A stretch of DNA of 64,000 bases, from the NCBI RefSeq assembly GCF_016746085.1, contig NZ_JAERTZ010000012.1, positions 205,395 through 269,394 of the forward strand, in the 5' to 3' direction. Of the stretch, positions 33,615-44,523 are shown piece after piece; within the stretch, counting starts at the first letter, position 1; every line of letters begins with the position of its first letter. The notes beneath the pieces are model-generated. The model saw nothing but the letters and a program-made list of their open reading frames with translations. It had not been told where the DNA came from and did not search any database. The translations under genes and the position numbers were made by a program. Source of the DNA: Zobellella iuensis. Lineage in GTDB: Bacteria > Pseudomonadota > Gammaproteobacteria > Enterobacterales > Aeromonadaceae.

Positions 33615-35405
33615 TTAGGCCAGGCTGACCAGGGGGTCGCCCACGGATACCGCGTCCCCTTCCTTGACCAGCACATCCACGATCTGGCCGGCCCGGGCGG
33701 CACGCACCTCGGTTTCCATCTTCATGGCTTCCATGATCATCAGCAGTTCGCCTTCGGCCACCTGGGCACCCTTCTTGGCCACCACCTTGAAGATGTTGCC
33801 GGCCAGGGGGGCGGGCACCGGCTCGCCACTACCCGCCGCCGCTGCGGGGGCCGCTGCCGCAACGGGCGCCGCAGCACCGTTTGCACGCACGGCGCTGATG
33901 CTGCCTGCCGGGCCCACTTCCACCTCGAATACCTGGCCGTCCACCTTGACCGCGTAGACTTCGGGCGCGCCAGTGGCGGCCTTGGCGGCTGCAGGGGCAG
34001 CGATCGGCTCCGGCTCGGTGCCGGGGGCCGGCTCGAAAGCGGCGGGGTTGTCGCGGTTACGGATGAATTTGAGACCGATCTGCGGGAACAGGGCGTAGGT
34101 GAGCACGTCGTCCACCACCTCGGTGGCGACCCGCAGTTGCTCGGTCTTGACCAGTTCGGTGAACTCGCCGGTCAGCTTGTCCAGCTCGTCGCTCAGCAGA
34201 TCCGCGGGGCGGCAGGTAATGGGCTCGGCGCCATCCAGCACCCGTTTCTGCAGCTCGGCATTGACCGGCGCCGGGGCCGCACCGTACTCGCCCTTGAGCA
34301 CACCGGCGGTTTCCTTGGTGATGCTCTTGTAGCGCTCGCCGGTGAGCACGTTGATCACCGCCTGGGTGCCCACGATCTGGGAGGTAGGGGTCACCAGGGG
34401 GATGAAGCCCAGGTCTTCCCGCACCCGCGGGATCTCTTTCAGCACTTCGTCCATCTTGTCGGCCGCGCCCTGCTCTTTCAGCTGGCTCTCCATGTTGGTG
34501 AGCATGCCGCCGGGTACCTGGGCCAGCAGGATGCGGGAATCCACCCCCTTGAGGCTGCCTTCGAACTGGGCGTATTTCTTGCGTACATCGCGGAAATAGG
34601 CGGCAATCTCTTCCAGCTTGGTCAGATCCAGGCCGGTATCCCGTTCGGTGCCTTCCACCATGGCCACCAGGGTCTCGGTGGGGGAATGGCCGTAGGTCAT
34701 GCTCATGGAGGAGATAGCCGTATCCAGCATATCGATGCCGGCATCGATGGCCTTCATGTGGGTCGGCAGACTCAGGCCGGTGGTGGCATGGCAGTGCAGT
34801 GCCAACGGCAGTTTGACCGCGGCCTTGATGCTCTTGATCAGTTTCTCGGCTTCATAAGGCTTGAGCAGGCCGGACATGTCCTTGATACAGATGGAGTGAC
34901 AGCCCATGTCTTCCAGCTTCTTCGCCATATCGACCCACATCTCCAGGGTATGTACCGGCGAGGTGGTGTAGGAGATGGTGCCCTGGGCATGGCCTTCTAC
35001 CGCCACGGTCGCCTTGATGGCGGTTTCCAGGTTGCGCACGTCGTTCATGGCATCGAAGATACGGAACACGTCCATACCGTTGCTACGCGCCCGCTCGACG
35101 AACTTGTACACCAGATCGTCGGCATAGTGGCGGTAGCCCAGCAGGTTCTGGCCGCGCAGCAGCATTTGCTGCCTGGTTTTCGGCATGGCCTTTTTCAGGG
35201 CACGCAGGCGTTCCCAGGGATCCTCACCCAGGTAACGGATACAGGCATCAAAAGTGGCGCCGCCCCAGGTCTCCAGGGACCAGTAGCCGATGTCGTCCAG
35301 CTTTTCGGCGATGGGCAGCATGTCTTCCAGGCGCAACCGGGTGGCCAGGATGGATTGGTGGGCATCACGCAGTACCACATCGGTGATGGCAAGTGGTTTA
35401 GTCAT
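33615..35405 (-). CDS. oadA: Oxaloacetate decarboxylase alpha subunit (biotin carboxyltransferase)
   Basis: OadA transfers CO2 from oxaloacetate to its biotin. The N-terminal carboxyltransferase TIM barrel spans about residues 1-290 ([16 protein letters not shown], then [19 protein letters not shown]). A conserved PYC/OADA domain follows, then a Pro/Ala linker (about 470-525) and a biotinyl domain whose acceptor is Lys562 in EAMKMETE. The length, 596 aa, is normal. It sits between oadG and oadB. Confidence 0.96.
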   Translation of the reverse strand: MTKPLAITDVVLRDAHQSILATRLRLEDMLPIAEKLDDIGYWSLETWGGATFDACIRYLGEDPWERLRALKKAMPKTRQQMLLRGQNLLGYRHYADDLVYKFVERARSNGMDVFRIFDAMNDVRNLETAIKATVAVEGHAQGTISYTTSPVHTLEMWVDMAKKLEDMGCHSICIKDMSGLLKPYEAEKLIKSIKAAVKLPLALHCHATTGLSLPTHMKAIDAGIDMLDTAISSMSMTYGHSPTETLVAMVEGTERDTGLDLTKLEEIAAYFRDVRKKYAQFEGSLKGVDSRILLAQVPGGMLTNMESQLKEQGAADKMDEVLKEIPRVREDLGFIPLVTPTSQIVGTQAVINVLTGERYKSITKETAGVLKGEYGAAPAPVNAELQKRVLDGAEPITCRPADLLSDELDKLTGEFTELVKTEQLRVATEVVDDVLTYALFPQIGLKFIRNRDNPAAFEPAPGTEPEPIAAPAAAKAATGAPEVYAVKVDGQVFEVEVGPAGSISAVRANGAAAPVAAAAPAAAAGSGEPVPAPLAGNIFKVVAKKGAQVAEGELLMIMEAMKMETEVRAARAGQIVDVLVKEGDAVSVGDPLVSLA

Positions 35406-35458
35406 ATGACGAAGCTCCGTTAAGTTCCGTTTCGAGTTAGTCCATCTCTGAGCCAGGC

Positions 35459-35707
35459 TCAGCCTTTCTTATTGTTTTTGTATTGGGTAATGGCGGCGCT
35501 GATCGCTGCCATTTTCTGCGGGCTCAGGCCCGGGGCCGTCGGTGTGGCCGTGACACCGGCCGGCGAGGGTGCCGGCTCGGCGGCCACCAGCGACAATACC
35601 TTGATGGCCAAAATGGTAAGCGAGAGGAAGGCGAACACAAACGCCATCCCCAGGCCCATCAGGCTGGCGGCATCAAGCAGTTGAGAAGAGACGTGTTCCA
35701 TCAGCAT
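35459..35707 (-). CDS. oadG: Oxaloacetate decarboxylase gamma subunit
   Basis: OadG is a small membrane subunit that organises OadA and OadB and binds zinc through its C-terminus. The 82-aa protein has one membrane helix (about residues 15-38, [23 protein letters not shown]), a Pro/Ala linker and a short charged C-terminal helix. It is the first gene of oadGAB. AT-rich palindromes upstream (35769-35799) probably belong to the operon's control region. Confidence 0.92.
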   Translation of the reverse strand: MLMEHVSSQLLDAASLMGLGMAFVFAFLSLTILAIKVLSLVAAEPAPSPAGVTATPTAPGLSPQKMAAISAAITQYKNNKKG

Positions 35708-35768
35708 ACTCCTTGCTGTCTACTATCCGGCCAAGAGCATACCCAGCTTGAGGATGCCTTGGCAATGT

Positions 35769-35799
35769 TACATTTTAAAAAATGTTGTAAATATTACAA
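35769..35799. promoter_or_regulatory. Overlapping palindromes upstream of oadG
   Basis: ACATTTT faces AAAATGT (35769-35784), immediately followed by TTGTAA-ATA-TTACAA (35785-35799), a perfect inverted repeat. They lie 60-90 bp upstream of oadG in an AT-rich stretch and look like a promoter with an operator. I cannot assign the regulator. Confidence 0.45.
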
Positions 35800-35948
35800 A
35801 AAAAATACGAGTCAAGTCGCAACTTACACATTTAAAGCCAAAAAATAAGAATAAATATTCATAATTTTCGGTAAAAAGGTGATTTGTATACAGAAAAGCA
35901 ACGAGATATCAACAATGCAGGTACAAGAAGGGATAAATGTTCGGACAC

Positions 35949-35974
35949 AAAAAAACCGGCACTGGGCCGGTTCT
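35949..35974 (-). terminator. Terminator of the tRNA cluster
   Basis: On the minus strand GAACCGGC and GCCGGTT form the stem, followed by a run of seven T. It lies 8 bp past the last tRNA-Arg. Confidence 0.85.
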
Positions 35975-35981
35975 TCGATAG

Positions 35982-36058
35982 TGGCGCATCCGGGAGGATT
36001 CGAACCTCCGACCGCTCGGTTCGTAGCCGAGTACTCTATCCAGCTGAGCTACGGATGC
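35982..36058 (-). tRNA. tRNA-Arg(ACG)
   Basis: This 77-nt cloverleaf has anticodon ACG (loop CTACGAA), T-loop GGTTCGAATCC and an encoded CCA end. It is the third of three near-identical copies, most distal in the cluster. Confidence 0.97.
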
Positions 36059-36082
36059 AATTTTTAAAACCTGGTATTTAGA

Positions 36083-36159
36083 TGGCGCATCCGGGAGGAT
36101 TCGAACCTCCGACCGCTCGGTTCGTAGCCGAGTACTCTATCCAGCTGAGCTACGGATGC
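36083..36159 (-). tRNA. tRNA-Arg(ACG)
   Basis: This is the second of three identical 77-nt tRNA-Arg genes, with anticodon ACG and encoded CCA. Only 24 bp separate it from the next copy, indicating a shared precursor transcript. Confidence 0.97.
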
Positions 36160-36188
36160 TTATCTAAAAACTGACTGACTTGCTAATA

Positions 36189-36265
36189 TGGCGCATCCGG
36201 GAGGATTCGAACCTCCGACCGCTCGGTTCGTAGCCGAGTACTCTATCCAGCTGAGCTACGGATGC
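36189..36265 (-). tRNA. tRNA-Arg(ACG)
   Basis: This is the first of three identical 77-nt tRNA-Arg genes, with anticodon ACG and encoded CCA, 5 bp after tRNA-Ser. The csrA-serV-argVYZQ order of E. coli is the same. Confidence 0.97.
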
Positions 36266-36270
36266 GTAAA

Positions 36271-36363
36271 TGGCGGTGAAGGAGGGATTCGAACCCTCGA
36301 TGCGGGTATAAGCCGCATACTCCCTTAGCAGGGGAGCGCCTTCAGCCTCTCGGCCACCTCACC
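36271..36363 (-). tRNA. tRNA-Ser(GCT)
   Basis: This 93-nt class II tRNA has a long variable arm, anticodon GCT (loop CTGCTAA) and an encoded CCA. It heads the four-tRNA operon downstream of csrA. Confidence 0.97.
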
Positions 36364-36497
36364 GTGTTTGCGGGGCGTATATTAACGCCGGGCCAAAATA
36401 AGTCAAACACTTTTTCCAACCCAGTTTTTTGTTCGAACATTCTTTAAACACAATGAGTTAAAAGAAGGCAATGCGAACAAAAAACGCCCCAAATCGA

Positions 36498-36689
36498 TTA
36501 GTACTGGCTGTCCTGACCGGTCCCTTTCTCGGCCTGTATACGCATGTAAATCTCTTCGCGGTGTACAGAGACTTCTTTCGGCGCATTAACGCCGATACGC
36601 ACCTGATTGCCTTTTACACCCAGCACGGTCACGGTGACTTCATCACCAATCATCAGGGTTTCCCCTACTCTACGAGTCAAAATCAGCAT
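36498..36689 (-). CDS. csrA: Carbon storage regulator CsrA
   Basis: CsrA is a dimeric RNA-binding protein that blocks translation at GGA-containing leaders. The 63-aa sequence begins [16 protein letters not shown], the canonical first strand with Arg6/Arg7, and has [19 protein letters not shown], including the second RNA-contact region with Arg44-type residues. It lies between alaS and the tRNA-Ser/Arg cluster, the standard gammaproteobacterial order. Confidence 0.97.
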   Translation of the reverse strand: MLILTRRVGETLMIGDEVTVTVLGVKGNQVRIGVNAPKEVSVHREEIYMRIQAEKGTGQDSQY

Positions 36690-36806
36690 CTGCCAGCTCC
36701 TGTCTATTCTGTGTAATAGTTAAAAATGTTATTTATTATCCGATAAAGGTGCTAAAAAACCTAGCCTTTCCCCTCCTTACAGATGGGGTAGCTTTATCCC
36801 TAAATC

Positions 36807-36833
36807 AAGAGGCCTGTCATCGACAGGCCTCTT
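36807..36833 (-). terminator. Terminator between alaS and csrA
   Basis: AAGAGGCCTGTC and GACAGGCCTCTT form a perfect 12-bp stem with a 3-nt loop, 38 bp past the alaS stop. Confidence 0.8.
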
Positions 36834-36870
36834 TAAGTTTCAACAGCGCTATCTCATTGCTGCCTAAAAA

Positions 36871-39495
36871 TTATAGCCGCTCTGTCAACCAGGGCGTGAC
36901 CGAAGCCAGGGCCGCCGGCAGCTGTGCCGGCTCGGTACCACCGGCCTGGGCCATGTCCGGCCGGCCACCGCCCTTGCCGCCCACCTGCTGGGCCACCAGG
37001 TTGACCAGCTCGCCGGCCTTGACCCTGTCGGTCAGATCCTTGGTGACCCCGGCAATCAGGCTGACTTTGCCGTCGGCCACGGTGGCCAGCACCACCACGC
37101 CGGACTGCAGCTTGACCTTGAGGTCGTCCAGGGAGCCGCGCAGGGACTTGGCATCGATCCCCTCAAGGTTGGCCACCAGCACCTTGGTGCCGTTTACCTC
37201 GATGACCTGCTCCAGCAGGGAAGCCCCCGCATGGGCAGTCAGCTTGGCTTTGAGCTGTTCTATTTCCTTCTCGAGCTGGCGGCTGCGATCCAGCATCTGC
37301 CGAACCTTCGCCGACACCGAGAACAGATCACCCTTGACCAGGCTGGCGGCTTGAGCAATTTCATGATCCAGCTGGTGCAGATAGGCCAGGGCCGCATCAC
37401 CGGTGACCGCCTCGATGCGACGAATACCGGCGGCGATGCCGCTTTCCGACAGGATCTTGAACAGGCCGATGTCGCCGGTGCGCCGCACATGGGTACCGCC
37501 ACACAGCTCGGTGGACACCTCCCCCATGGTCACCACCCGCACCTCGTCATCGTATTTCTCGCCGAACAGGGCCATGGCGCCCGCGCCCTTGGCCGCGTCC
37601 AGATCCATCAGCTCGGTAGACACCGCATGGTTGGCCCGGATCTCCTTGTTGACCATGTCCTCGACCTCCCGGATCTCCTGGGGCGTCATCGCTTCCAGGT
37701 GGGAGAAATCGAAGCGCAGCCGGTCCGGCCCCACCAGGGAGCCTTTCTGGATGACGTGCTCGCCCAGCAGCTTGCGCAGGCAGGCATGCATCAGGTGGGT
37801 GACCGAGTGGTTCAGGGCGGTGGCCTGGCGACGATAGCTGTCGACGGCGGCGGTGACTTCTTCATCCACTTCCAGGGTGCCCAGTTCCAGGTAGCCCAGG
37901 TGCAGTATGCCGTTACCGGCTTTCTGGGTGTCCTTGACCACGAACAGGCCGTCGTCCATCTTGATCACGCCACTGTCCCCCACCTGGCCGCCGGACTCGG
38001 CGTAGAAGGGGGTCTTGTCCAGCACCACGGCGGCTTCCTCGCCGGCGATCAGGGCCGGCACCGGTTCGCCGTCCTTGAACAGGGCTGTCACCCGGGCCGG
38101 TTCGGCCAGGTGCTGGTAACCGGTGAAGTCGGTCTGGCCGTCCACCCTGATCACCCTGGAATAGTCCACCCCGAAGTTGGAGGCTTCCTTGGCCCGTTCC
38201 CGTTGCTGCTGCATCAGGGTCTCGAAACCGGCTTCATCGATACTAAGGTCGCGATCCCGCAGCACGTCGGCGGTCAGATCCGCCGGGAAACCGTAGGTGT
38301 CGTACAGCTTGAACACCACCTCACCGGGCAACACCTTGCCATCGCCCAGCTCGGCAATGGCGTCTTCCAGCAGCTGCAGACCCCGATCCAGGGTGCGGGC
38401 GAACTGGGCCTCTTCCAGTCGCAGCACCTTTTCGATAATGGCGCGCTGGCTGTTGAGTTCGGGGTAGGCGTCGGACATCTGCTCGCACAGGGCCCCGACC
38501 AGGGTGTAGAAGAAGGCCTGCTCGGCGCCCAGCTTACGGCCATGGCGCACGGCACGGCGGATGATACGGCGCAGCACATAGCCCCGCCCTTCGTTGGACG
38601 GCATGACGCCGTCGGCGATCAGGAAGGAGCAGGAACGGATATGGTCGGCGATCACCCGCAGGGACTTGTTGTCGAGATCCTCGGTGCCCACCGCCTTGGC
38701 GGCCGCCCTGATCAGCGCCTGGAACAGGTCGATCTCGTAGTTGGAATGCACGCCCTGCAAGATGGTGGCGATACGCTCCAGGCCCATGCCGGTATCCACC
38801 GACGGTTTGGGCAAGGGTTCCATGGTGCCGTCCGCATGCCGGTTGAACTGCATGAACACCAGGTTCCAGATCTCGATATAACGATCGCCGTCTTCTTCCG
38901 GGCTGCCGGGAGGGCCGCCCCAGATCTCGGGGCCGTGATCATAGAAAATCTCGGTGCAGGGACCGCAGGGGCCGGTATCGCCCATGGTCCAGAAGTTATC
39001 GGACGCGTACTGGGCTCCCTTGTTGTCACCGATGCGAACGATGCGTTCGACGGGCACGCCCATGTCCTTGGACCAGATATCGAACGCCTCGTCGTCGGTG
39101 GCGTAGACGGTCACCCACAGCTTGTCCGTCGGCAGCTTGACCACTGTGGTCAGGAACTCCCAGGCAAAACGAATGGCGTCCTGCTTGAAATAGTCACCAA
39201 AACTGAAGTTGCCCAGCATTTCGAAGAAGGTATGGTGACGCGCGGTATAACCCACATTTTCCAGGTCGTTGTGCTTGCCGCCGGCTCGCACGCAACGCTG
39301 GGAGCTGACCGCCCTGTTGTAAGCCCGTTGTTCGAGCCCCAGGAACAGGTCTTTGAACTGGTTCATACCGGCATTGGTGAACAGCAGGGTGGGATCGTTG
39401 TGGGGCACCAACGAGCTGGACGCCACCACCTGGTGGCCCTGCTGGCGGAAATACTCGAGAAACGCGGTGCGTAACTCCGATGTGGTCATCTGCAT
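36871..39495 (-). CDS. alaS: Alanyl-tRNA synthetase
   Basis: AlaS charges tRNA-Ala and edits mischarged Ser and Gly. The class II catalytic domain lies at the N-terminus ([15 protein letters not shown], then [16 protein letters not shown]). A tRNA-recognition domain follows, then the editing domain with zinc motif HSVTH and CGGTH, then a coiled coil and the C-Ala domain ([15 protein letters not shown]). It has 874 aa from the start at 39495, which follows AGGA; an upstream in-frame ATG at 39564 lacks conserved sequence. It lies between recX and csrA. Confidence 0.96.
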   Translation of the reverse strand: MQMTTSELRTAFLEYFRQQGHQVVASSSLVPHNDPTLLFTNAGMNQFKDLFLGLEQRAYNRAVSSQRCVRAGGKHNDLENVGYTARHHTFFEMLGNFSFGDYFKQDAIRFAWEFLTTVVKLPTDKLWVTVYATDDEAFDIWSKDMGVPVERIVRIGDNKGAQYASDNFWTMGDTGPCGPCTEIFYDHGPEIWGGPPGSPEEDGDRYIEIWNLVFMQFNRHADGTMEPLPKPSVDTGMGLERIATILQGVHSNYEIDLFQALIRAAAKAVGTEDLDNKSLRVIADHIRSCSFLIADGVMPSNEGRGYVLRRIIRRAVRHGRKLGAEQAFFYTLVGALCEQMSDAYPELNSQRAIIEKVLRLEEAQFARTLDRGLQLLEDAIAELGDGKVLPGEVVFKLYDTYGFPADLTADVLRDRDLSIDEAGFETLMQQQRERAKEASNFGVDYSRVIRVDGQTDFTGYQHLAEPARVTALFKDGEPVPALIAGEEAAVVLDKTPFYAESGGQVGDSGVIKMDDGLFVVKDTQKAGNGILHLGYLELGTLEVDEEVTAAVDSYRRQATALNHSVTHLMHACLRKLLGEHVIQKGSLVGPDRLRFDFSHLEAMTPQEIREVEDMVNKEIRANHAVSTELMDLDAAKGAGAMALFGEKYDDEVRVVTMGEVSTELCGGTHVRRTGDIGLFKILSESGIAAGIRRIEAVTGDAALAYLHQLDHEIAQAASLVKGDLFSVSAKVRQMLDRSRQLEKEIEQLKAKLTAHAGASLLEQVIEVNGTKVLVANLEGIDAKSLRGSLDDLKVKLQSGVVVLATVADGKVSLIAGVTKDLTDRVKAGELVNLVAQQVGGKGGGRPDMAQAGGTEPAQLPAALASVTPWLTERL

Positions 39496-39600
39496 GGAAA
39501 ATCCTGTTCTATTGCTGGGGTTCATAGGCGTTAACCCGGATAATTTAAAAGGTATCCGGGCCAATGTAAAACGCGCCTTGTCACCGAGGGGAAGAAACTG

Positions 39601-40059
39601 CTACTCCGGATCGGCCTCCAGGGCATGACGGATATGCTCGGGAGCAAAACCCCGCCCCTGCAGGTAACGTATACGCCGGGCTCTTTCCTTGATGTCCAGC
39701 CGCCTGCTGGGGGTAAACCTGGCCCGGTAGCAGCACTCTGCCAGTGCAAACCAGTCGGGCGCTTCCGCCGCCAGCGCCTGCTCTATATCGGCTTGGGCGA
39801 TACCCTTGCGCTGCAGCTCAGCACGAATTCGCATGGGTCCATGCTTTTTAAGGATATGCTGGCGCACCTGCACGGTAGCAAAGCGGCCATCCGCCAGCCA
39901 GTGTTGCTGTTCCAGGCGATCCAGCGCCTGTTCGATCAGCCCGGCCTCAAACTGGCGCTGCCGCAGCTTTTGCGCCAGCTCCCGTCGACTGTGCTCCCGG
40001 CGGGACAACAGTCGCAGGGCACAGTCCCATAGCTGTTGCGGGGTAAGGTTGGATTCCAT
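39601..40059 (-). CDS. recX: RecA regulator RecX
   Basis: RecX binds RecA filaments and limits recombinase and coprotease activity. The 152-aa, strongly basic helical protein shows three RecX tandem repeats (LLSRREHSRRELAQKLRQR, ILKKHGPMRIRAELQRKGI, IRYLQGRGFAPEHIRHAL). It lies 44 bp downstream of recA with a terminator in between, so its expression probably depends on read-through, as in E. coli. Confidence 0.94.
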   Translation of the reverse strand: MESNLTPQQLWDCALRLLSRREHSRRELAQKLRQRQFEAGLIEQALDRLEQQHWLADGRFATVQVRQHILKKHGPMRIRAELQRKGIAQADIEQALAAEAPDWFALAECCYRARFTPSRRLDIKERARRIRYLQGRGFAPEHIRHALEADPE

Positions 40060-40077
40060 GGTACTCTGCTAAAACAA

Positions 40078-40098
40078 AGGCCGGGAATATCCCGGCCT
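40078..40098 (-). terminator. Terminator between recA and recX
   Basis: AGGCCGGGA and TCCCGGCCT form a 9-bp stem with a 3-nt loop, followed on the minus strand by a T-rich stretch. It lies just after recA and would reduce recX transcription. Confidence 0.8.
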
Positions 40099-40103
40099 GT
40101 CGG

Positions 40104-41174
40104 TTAAAACTCGTCGCTGCTGCCGTCCGGGCCGTCCAGCTCGGCGACGGTTTCATAATCCTTGTCGCCCTTGTCTTCCTTGGCGGCCGGAGTCAAAAGC
40201 AACTGACGGAGTTGCTGTTCGATTTCGCCGGAGATCGACTTGTTCTCCAGCAGGAATTTGATGGAATTCGCCTTGCCCTGGCCTATCTTGTCGCCCTTGT
40301 AGCTGTACCAGGCACCGGATTTTTCAATCAGCTTGTGCTTGACACCCAACTCGATCAGCTCCCCTTCCTTGGAAATGCCGGCTCCGTACATAATCTGGAA
40401 CTCGGCCTGCTTGAAGGGAGGCGCCACCTTGTTCTTCACCACCTTGACCCGGGTTTCGTTGCCGACCACCTCGTCACCTTCCTTGATCGCGCCGATGCGA
40501 CGGATATCGAGGCGCACCGAGGCATAGAACTTGAGCGCGTTGCCCCCGGTGGTGGTTTCCGGGCTGCCGAACATGACGCCGATTTTCATCCGGATCTGGT
40601 TGATGAAGATACACAGGCAGTTGGCACTCTTGATATTGCCGGTCAACTTGCGCAAGGCCTGGGACATCAACCTGGCCTGCAGGCCGACGTGGGAGTCGCC
40701 CATTTCGCCTTCGATTTCGGCGCGGGGAGTCAGGGCCGCCACCGAGTCGACGATGATGACATCAACGGCACCGGAGCGGACCAGCATGTCGCAGATCTCC
40801 AGCGCCTGCTCACCGGTATCCGGCTGGGATACCAGCAGATCGTCGACGTTCACCCCCAGCTTGCCGGCATAAACCGGATCCAGCGCGTGCTCGGCGTCCA
40901 CGAAGGCACAGACCTTGCCCTGGCGCTGGGCCTCGGCGATCACCTGCAGGGTGAGGGTGGTCTTACCGGAGGACTCGGGACCATAGATCTCGACGATACG
41001 GCCGGTGGGCAGGCCGCCGATGCCGAGGGCGATGTCCAGCGACAGGGAGCCGGTGGAAATGGCTTCGACATTCAAAGCCTTGTTGTCGCCCAACCGCATG
41101 ATGGAACCTTTGCCAAACTGCTTTTCAATCTGGCCCAGGGCGGCGGCCAAGGCTTTTTCTTTGTTCTGATCCAT
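40104..41174 (-). CDS. recA: Recombinase RecA
   Basis: RecA is the ATP-dependent strand-exchange protein and LexA coprotease. It has 356 aa, with Walker [10 protein letters not shown] (about residues 66-74), Walker [15 protein letters not shown], the DNA-binding loops (L1 [22 protein letters not shown] region; L2 [15 protein letters not shown]) and an acidic C-terminus. A LexA-box promoter with exactly E. coli recA geometry lies upstream (41223-41250). Confidence 0.97.
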   Translation of the reverse strand: MDQNKEKALAAALGQIEKQFGKGSIMRLGDNKALNVEAISTGSLSLDIALGIGGLPTGRIVEIYGPESSGKTTLTLQVIAEAQRQGKVCAFVDAEHALDPVYAGKLGVNVDDLLVSQPDTGEQALEICDMLVRSGAVDVIIVDSVAALTPRAEIEGEMGDSHVGLQARLMSQALRKLTGNIKSANCLCIFINQIRMKIGVMFGSPETTTGGNALKFYASVRLDIRRIGAIKEGDEVVGNETRVKVVKNKVAPPFKQAEFQIMYGAGISKEGELIELGVKHKLIEKSGAWYSYKGDKIGQGKANSIKFLLENKSISGEIEQQLRQLLLTPAAKEDKGDKDYETVAELDGPDGSSDEF

Positions 41175-41222
41175 GTGGTGCTCCGCTGAAGTAAGCTAAC
41201 TGCGTCTTGAGATATAGGGTTG

Positions 41223-41250
41223 AGTATACTGGTTATTCGTACAGTATCAA
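41223..41250 (-). promoter_or_regulatory. recA promoter with embedded LexA box
   Basis: On the minus strand TTGATA (-35) and TATACT (-10) are 16 bp apart and enclose CTGTACGAATAACCAG, a LexA box differing at one position from CTGT-n8-ACAG. The layout is the same as in the E. coli recA promoter. The -35 overlaps the pncC stop codon. Confidence 0.88.
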
Positions 41251-41759
41251 GTCCGGGTTGCCGCCAACAGCGCCAGGCAATCCGCCAAAGCGGCGGCGAC
41301 GGTCTGCTGCCGTACGGCGATGCGATCACCCTCGAGCTGCAGCCGGCGACAGCTCAGGCGGTCGGCAGGCGCCAGATAACAAGCCAGCCAGACGGTGCCC
41401 ACCGGCTTTTCCGGGGTGCCGCCATCCGGACCGGCCACACCGCTGACCGCGACCCCGAGCGCGACCCCGGCGGCGGCGCAGGCGCCTTTGGCCATGGCTT
41501 CCACCACGGCCTCGCTGACGGCGCCATGCTGCGCGATCAGTGCCGGATCCACGCCCAGCATTTCGCTCTTGGCCGCATTGGAGTAAGTGACGAAACCCCG
41601 GTCGAACCAGGCCGAACTGCCGGCCACATCGGTAATGGCATAGGCGATGCCACCACCGGTACAGGACTCGGCCGTCGTCATCATCAGTCCCCGACTCAAC
41701 AGGGTTTCACCCAATTGTTGGGCCAGTATTCCGCTCCGCAAAGCCGCCTCCCCGGTCAT
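41247..41759 (-). CDS. pncC: Nicotinamide-nucleotide amidohydrolase (CinA C-terminal domain)
   Basis: PncC converts NMN to nicotinate mononucleotide in pyridine nucleotide recycling. The 170-aa single-domain protein has the catalytic AESCTGGGIAYAITDVAGSSAWFDRGFVTYSN (about residues 30-60), SGVAGPDGGTPEKPVGTVW (about 125-143) and the family C-terminus. I chose the ATG at 41759, which matches the stand-alone family length; an upstream ATG at 41810 adds 17 unconserved residues. It lies directly upstream of recA, as in many gammaproteobacteria. Confidence 0.9.
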   Translation of the reverse strand: MTGEAALRSGILAQQLGETLLSRGLMMTTAESCTGGGIAYAITDVAGSSAWFDRGFVTYSNAAKSEMLGVDPALIAQHGAVSEAVVEAMAKGACAAAGVALGVAVSGVAGPDGGTPEKPVGTVWLACYLAPADRLSCRRLQLEGDRIAVRQQTVAAALADCLALLAATRT

Positions 41760-41874
41760 GTGCTTCGGCCAATATGCTGTTATTATGCCGACCCGGGCCG
41801 GCAGCGCCAATGCCCATCGCCCGACCAGGGCACCAAAAAACGTCTCATAAAAATATAAGGTATTGATTTAGCTT

Positions 41875-44460
41875 ATGAATCAAGACAAGACCCCACACAC
41901 CCCCATGATGCAGCAATATCTCGCCCTCAAGGCCCAGCATCCGGACATACTGCTGTTCTACCGCATGGGGGATTTTTATGAGCTGTTTTATGACGATGCC
42001 AAGAAAGCCTCCCGGCTGCTGGACATCTCCCTGACCAAACGCGGCCAGTCGGCCGGCACCCCCATTCCCATGGCGGGCGTGCCCTACCACGCAGCGGAGA
42101 ACTATCTGGCCCGGCTGGTGCAAATGGGCGAATCGGTGGCCATCTGTGAACAAATCGGGGATCCGGCCACCAGCAAGGGGCCGGTGGAACGGCAGGTGGT
42201 ACGCATCGTCACCCCCGGGACCCTGTCCGACGAGGCCCTGCTGAACGAACGCCAGGACAACTGCGTGGCGGCGGTATATCACGACGGCCAGCAATTCGGT
42301 TTCGGTATCGTCGACGTCAGTACCGGCCGCTTCGTGATCAACCAGTTCAAGGAAGAAGAGGCGCTGGTGGCCGAACTGCAGCGCACCCAGCCCGCCGAGC
42401 TGCTTTATCCGGAAGGTTTCGGCTGGTTTCATCTTATCGAACAGCGCAAGGGGCTAAGGCGCCGGCCGGAATGGGAGTTCGACCTGGGCACCGCCCGCCA
42501 CCTGCTGTGCCAGCAGTTCGGCACCCGGGATCTGATCGGCTTCGGGGTGGAACAGTCCGCCACCGCGCTCTGTGCCGCCGGCTGCCTGCTGCAGTACGTG
42601 AAAGATACCCAGCGCACCGCCCTGCCCCATATCAACGGCATCCGCCTCGAGCGCAGTCAGGACATGGTGATCATGGACGCCGCCACCCGCCGCAACCTGG
42701 AGCTGACCCTGAACCTGTCGGGCTCGGTGGAAAATACCCTGGCGGAAGTGCTGGACAATACCGCGACGCCCATGGGCAGCCGCCTGCTGAAACGCTGGAT
42801 CCACCAGCCCAGCCGCCATATCAGCGAACTGCACCAACGCCAGGACCTCATCGCCATCCTGATGGCGCAGGGGCGCCATGAAATGCTGCGCCCGCCGCTG
42901 CGACAGGTGGGCGATCTGGAGCGAGTGCTGGCTCGCCTGGCCCTGCGTTCGGCTCGCCCCCGGGACCTGAGCCGGCTGCGTGCCGCCCTGCAGGCCTTGC
43001 CCGACATCCAGGCGGTGCTGAGCGAGGTCTCTCCCTCCTGCCTGGATCCCCTGGCCGAACACATAGGTCAATTTCCGGAACTGGCCGAACTGCTGGAGCA
43101 GGCCGTGGTCGACAACCCGCCGGTGGTGATCCGCGACGGCGGTGTGATCCGCGACGGTTTCAGCCCCGAGCTGGACGAACTGCGGGAGCTGGCCGCCGGC
43201 GCCCACCGCTACCTGGAAGAGCTGGAAGCCCGGGAAAAGGCCGCCACCGGCATCCATACCCTCAAGGTGGCCTACAACAGGGTGCACGGTTTCTATATCG
43301 AAGTCAGCCGCGCCAGCGCCCACCTGGTGCCGGTGTACTATGTGCGCCGGCAGACCCTGAAGAACAATGAACGCTACATCATCCCCGAACTCAAGGAGTA
43401 CGAGGACAAGGTGCTCAATGCCCAGAGCAAGGGGCTGGCACTGGAAAAGAAACTCTATGAAGCCCTGCTCGACCGGCTGCTGGAGCAGTTGGGGCCGCTG
43501 CAACAGAGCGCATCGGCGTTGGCCCGGGCCGATGTATTCGCCAACCTGGCCGAACGGGCCGACAGCCTGAATTACTGCCGCCCCACCCTGACCGATGACG
43601 AGATCATCGACATAGAGGAAGGACGCCATCCGGTGGTGGAACAGGTGATGAACGAGCCCTTTATCGCCAACCCGCTCAGCCTCTCGGAACACCGCAAGAT
43701 GCTGGTGATAACAGGCCCTAACATGGGCGGAAAATCCACCTATATGCGGCAAACGGCACTGATCGTGCTGATGGCCTGCATGGGCTCCTTCGTGCCGGCA
43801 CAACGGGCCCGCATCGGGCGGGTGGACCGCATCTTCACCCGCATCGGCGCCTCCGACGACCTGGCTTCGGGGCGTTCCACCTTTATGGTGGAGATGACCG
43901 AGACGGCCAATATCCTCAACAATGCCAGCCGCCACAGCCTGGTACTGATGGACGAGATCGGCCGCGGCACCAGCACCTATGACGGCCTGGCCCTGGCCTG
44001 GGCCTGCGCCGACGCGCTGGCCAACCGGCTGCATGCCTATACCCTGTTCGCCACCCATTACTTCGAACTGACCGAGCTGGCCGGACTCTGGCCCGGTGTC
44101 GCCAATGTGCATCTGGATGCGGTGGAGCACCAGGACAGCATCGCCTTTATGCATGCGGTACAGGAAGGCGCCGCCAGCCGCTCCTACGGCCTGCAGGTGG
44201 CCGCCCTGGCCGGGGTGCCCAAGCCGGTGCTGGTGCTGGCCAAGCAGAAGCTGGCCGAGCTGGAGCAAAGCCATCAATCACCGGCAGGCAAGGCCGAGCC
44301 TTCCGGACAAGCCCAGCCCTCTCTGCCCCTGTTCGATGCCGAGCCGGATCCGGCCCTGACACTGCTCGACGAATTGCAGCCGGACGAGCTGAGCCCGCGC
44401 CAGGCCCTGGAGCGGCTATACCAGCTGAAGCAGGCGCGGCGCAAGGCGTCAAACGCATAA
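41875..44460 (+). CDS. mutS: DNA mismatch repair protein MutS
   Basis: MutS recognises mismatches and recruits MutL. The N-terminal mismatch-binding motif is F34-Y-E36 (GDFYELF). Connector, lever and clamp domains follow, then the ATPase with Walker [10 protein letters not shown] and Walker [16 protein letters not shown], and the C-terminal tetramerisation tail. The 861-aa length is standard. It is divergent from pncC and convergent with rpoS. Confidence 0.97.
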   Translation: MNQDKTPHTPMMQQYLALKAQHPDILLFYRMGDFYELFYDDAKKASRLLDISLTKRGQSAGTPIPMAGVPYHAAENYLARLVQMGESVAICEQIGDPATSKGPVERQVVRIVTPGTLSDEALLNERQDNCVAAVYHDGQQFGFGIVDVSTGRFVINQFKEEEALVAELQRTQPAELLYPEGFGWFHLIEQRKGLRRRPEWEFDLGTARHLLCQQFGTRDLIGFGVEQSATALCAAGCLLQYVKDTQRTALPHINGIRLERSQDMVIMDAATRRNLELTLNLSGSVENTLAEVLDNTATPMGSRLLKRWIHQPSRHISELHQRQDLIAILMAQGRHEMLRPPLRQVGDLERVLARLALRSARPRDLSRLRAALQALPDIQAVLSEVSPSCLDPLAEHIGQFPELAELLEQAVVDNPPVVIRDGGVIRDGFSPELDELRELAAGAHRYLEELEAREKAATGIHTLKVAYNRVHGFYIEVSRASAHLVPVYYVRRQTLKNNERYIIPELKEYEDKVLNAQSKGLALEKKLYEALLDRLLEQLGPLQQSASALARADVFANLAERADSLNYCRPTLTDDEIIDIEEGRHPVVEQVMNEPFIANPLSLSEHRKMLVITGPNMGGKSTYMRQTALIVLMACMGSFVPAQRARIGRVDRIFTRIGASDDLASGRSTFMVEMTETANILNNASRHSLVLMDEIGRGTSTYDGLALAWACADALANRLHAYTLFATHYFELTELAGLWPGVANVHLDAVEHQDSIAFMHAVQEGAASRSYGLQVAALAGVPKPVLVLAKQKLAELEQSHQSPAGKAEPSGQAQPSLPLFDAEPDPALTLLDELQPDELSPRQALERLYQLKQARRKASNA

Positions 44461-44502
44461 AGAAACAGCGGCAGAAACAAGGTTTCTGCCGCCGTTTCTT
44501 TG
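44459..44502. terminator. Terminator between mutS and rpoS
   Basis: A long inverted repeat (AAAGAAAC-A-GCGGCAGAAAC facing GTTTCTGCCGC-C-GTTTCTTT, loop AAG) separates the convergent genes and could act on both strands. Confidence 0.82.
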
Positions 44503-44523
44503 AGGTGATGCCTTGGTGGTTTA

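Noticed and set aside
35982..36265. Three ~77-bp direct repeats with short spacers, CRISPR-like at first sight
   Set aside because: They fold as tRNA-Arg(ACG) genes with CCA ends; no CRISPR array is present in the window.
37231..39474. A 747-codon frame on the plus strand opposite alaS
   Set aside because: It is exactly antisense to a conserved gene and has the His/Gly/Gln-rich composition typical of shadows in GC-rich DNA. The same applies to other long antisense frames over pyrG, mrcA, oadA and mutS.
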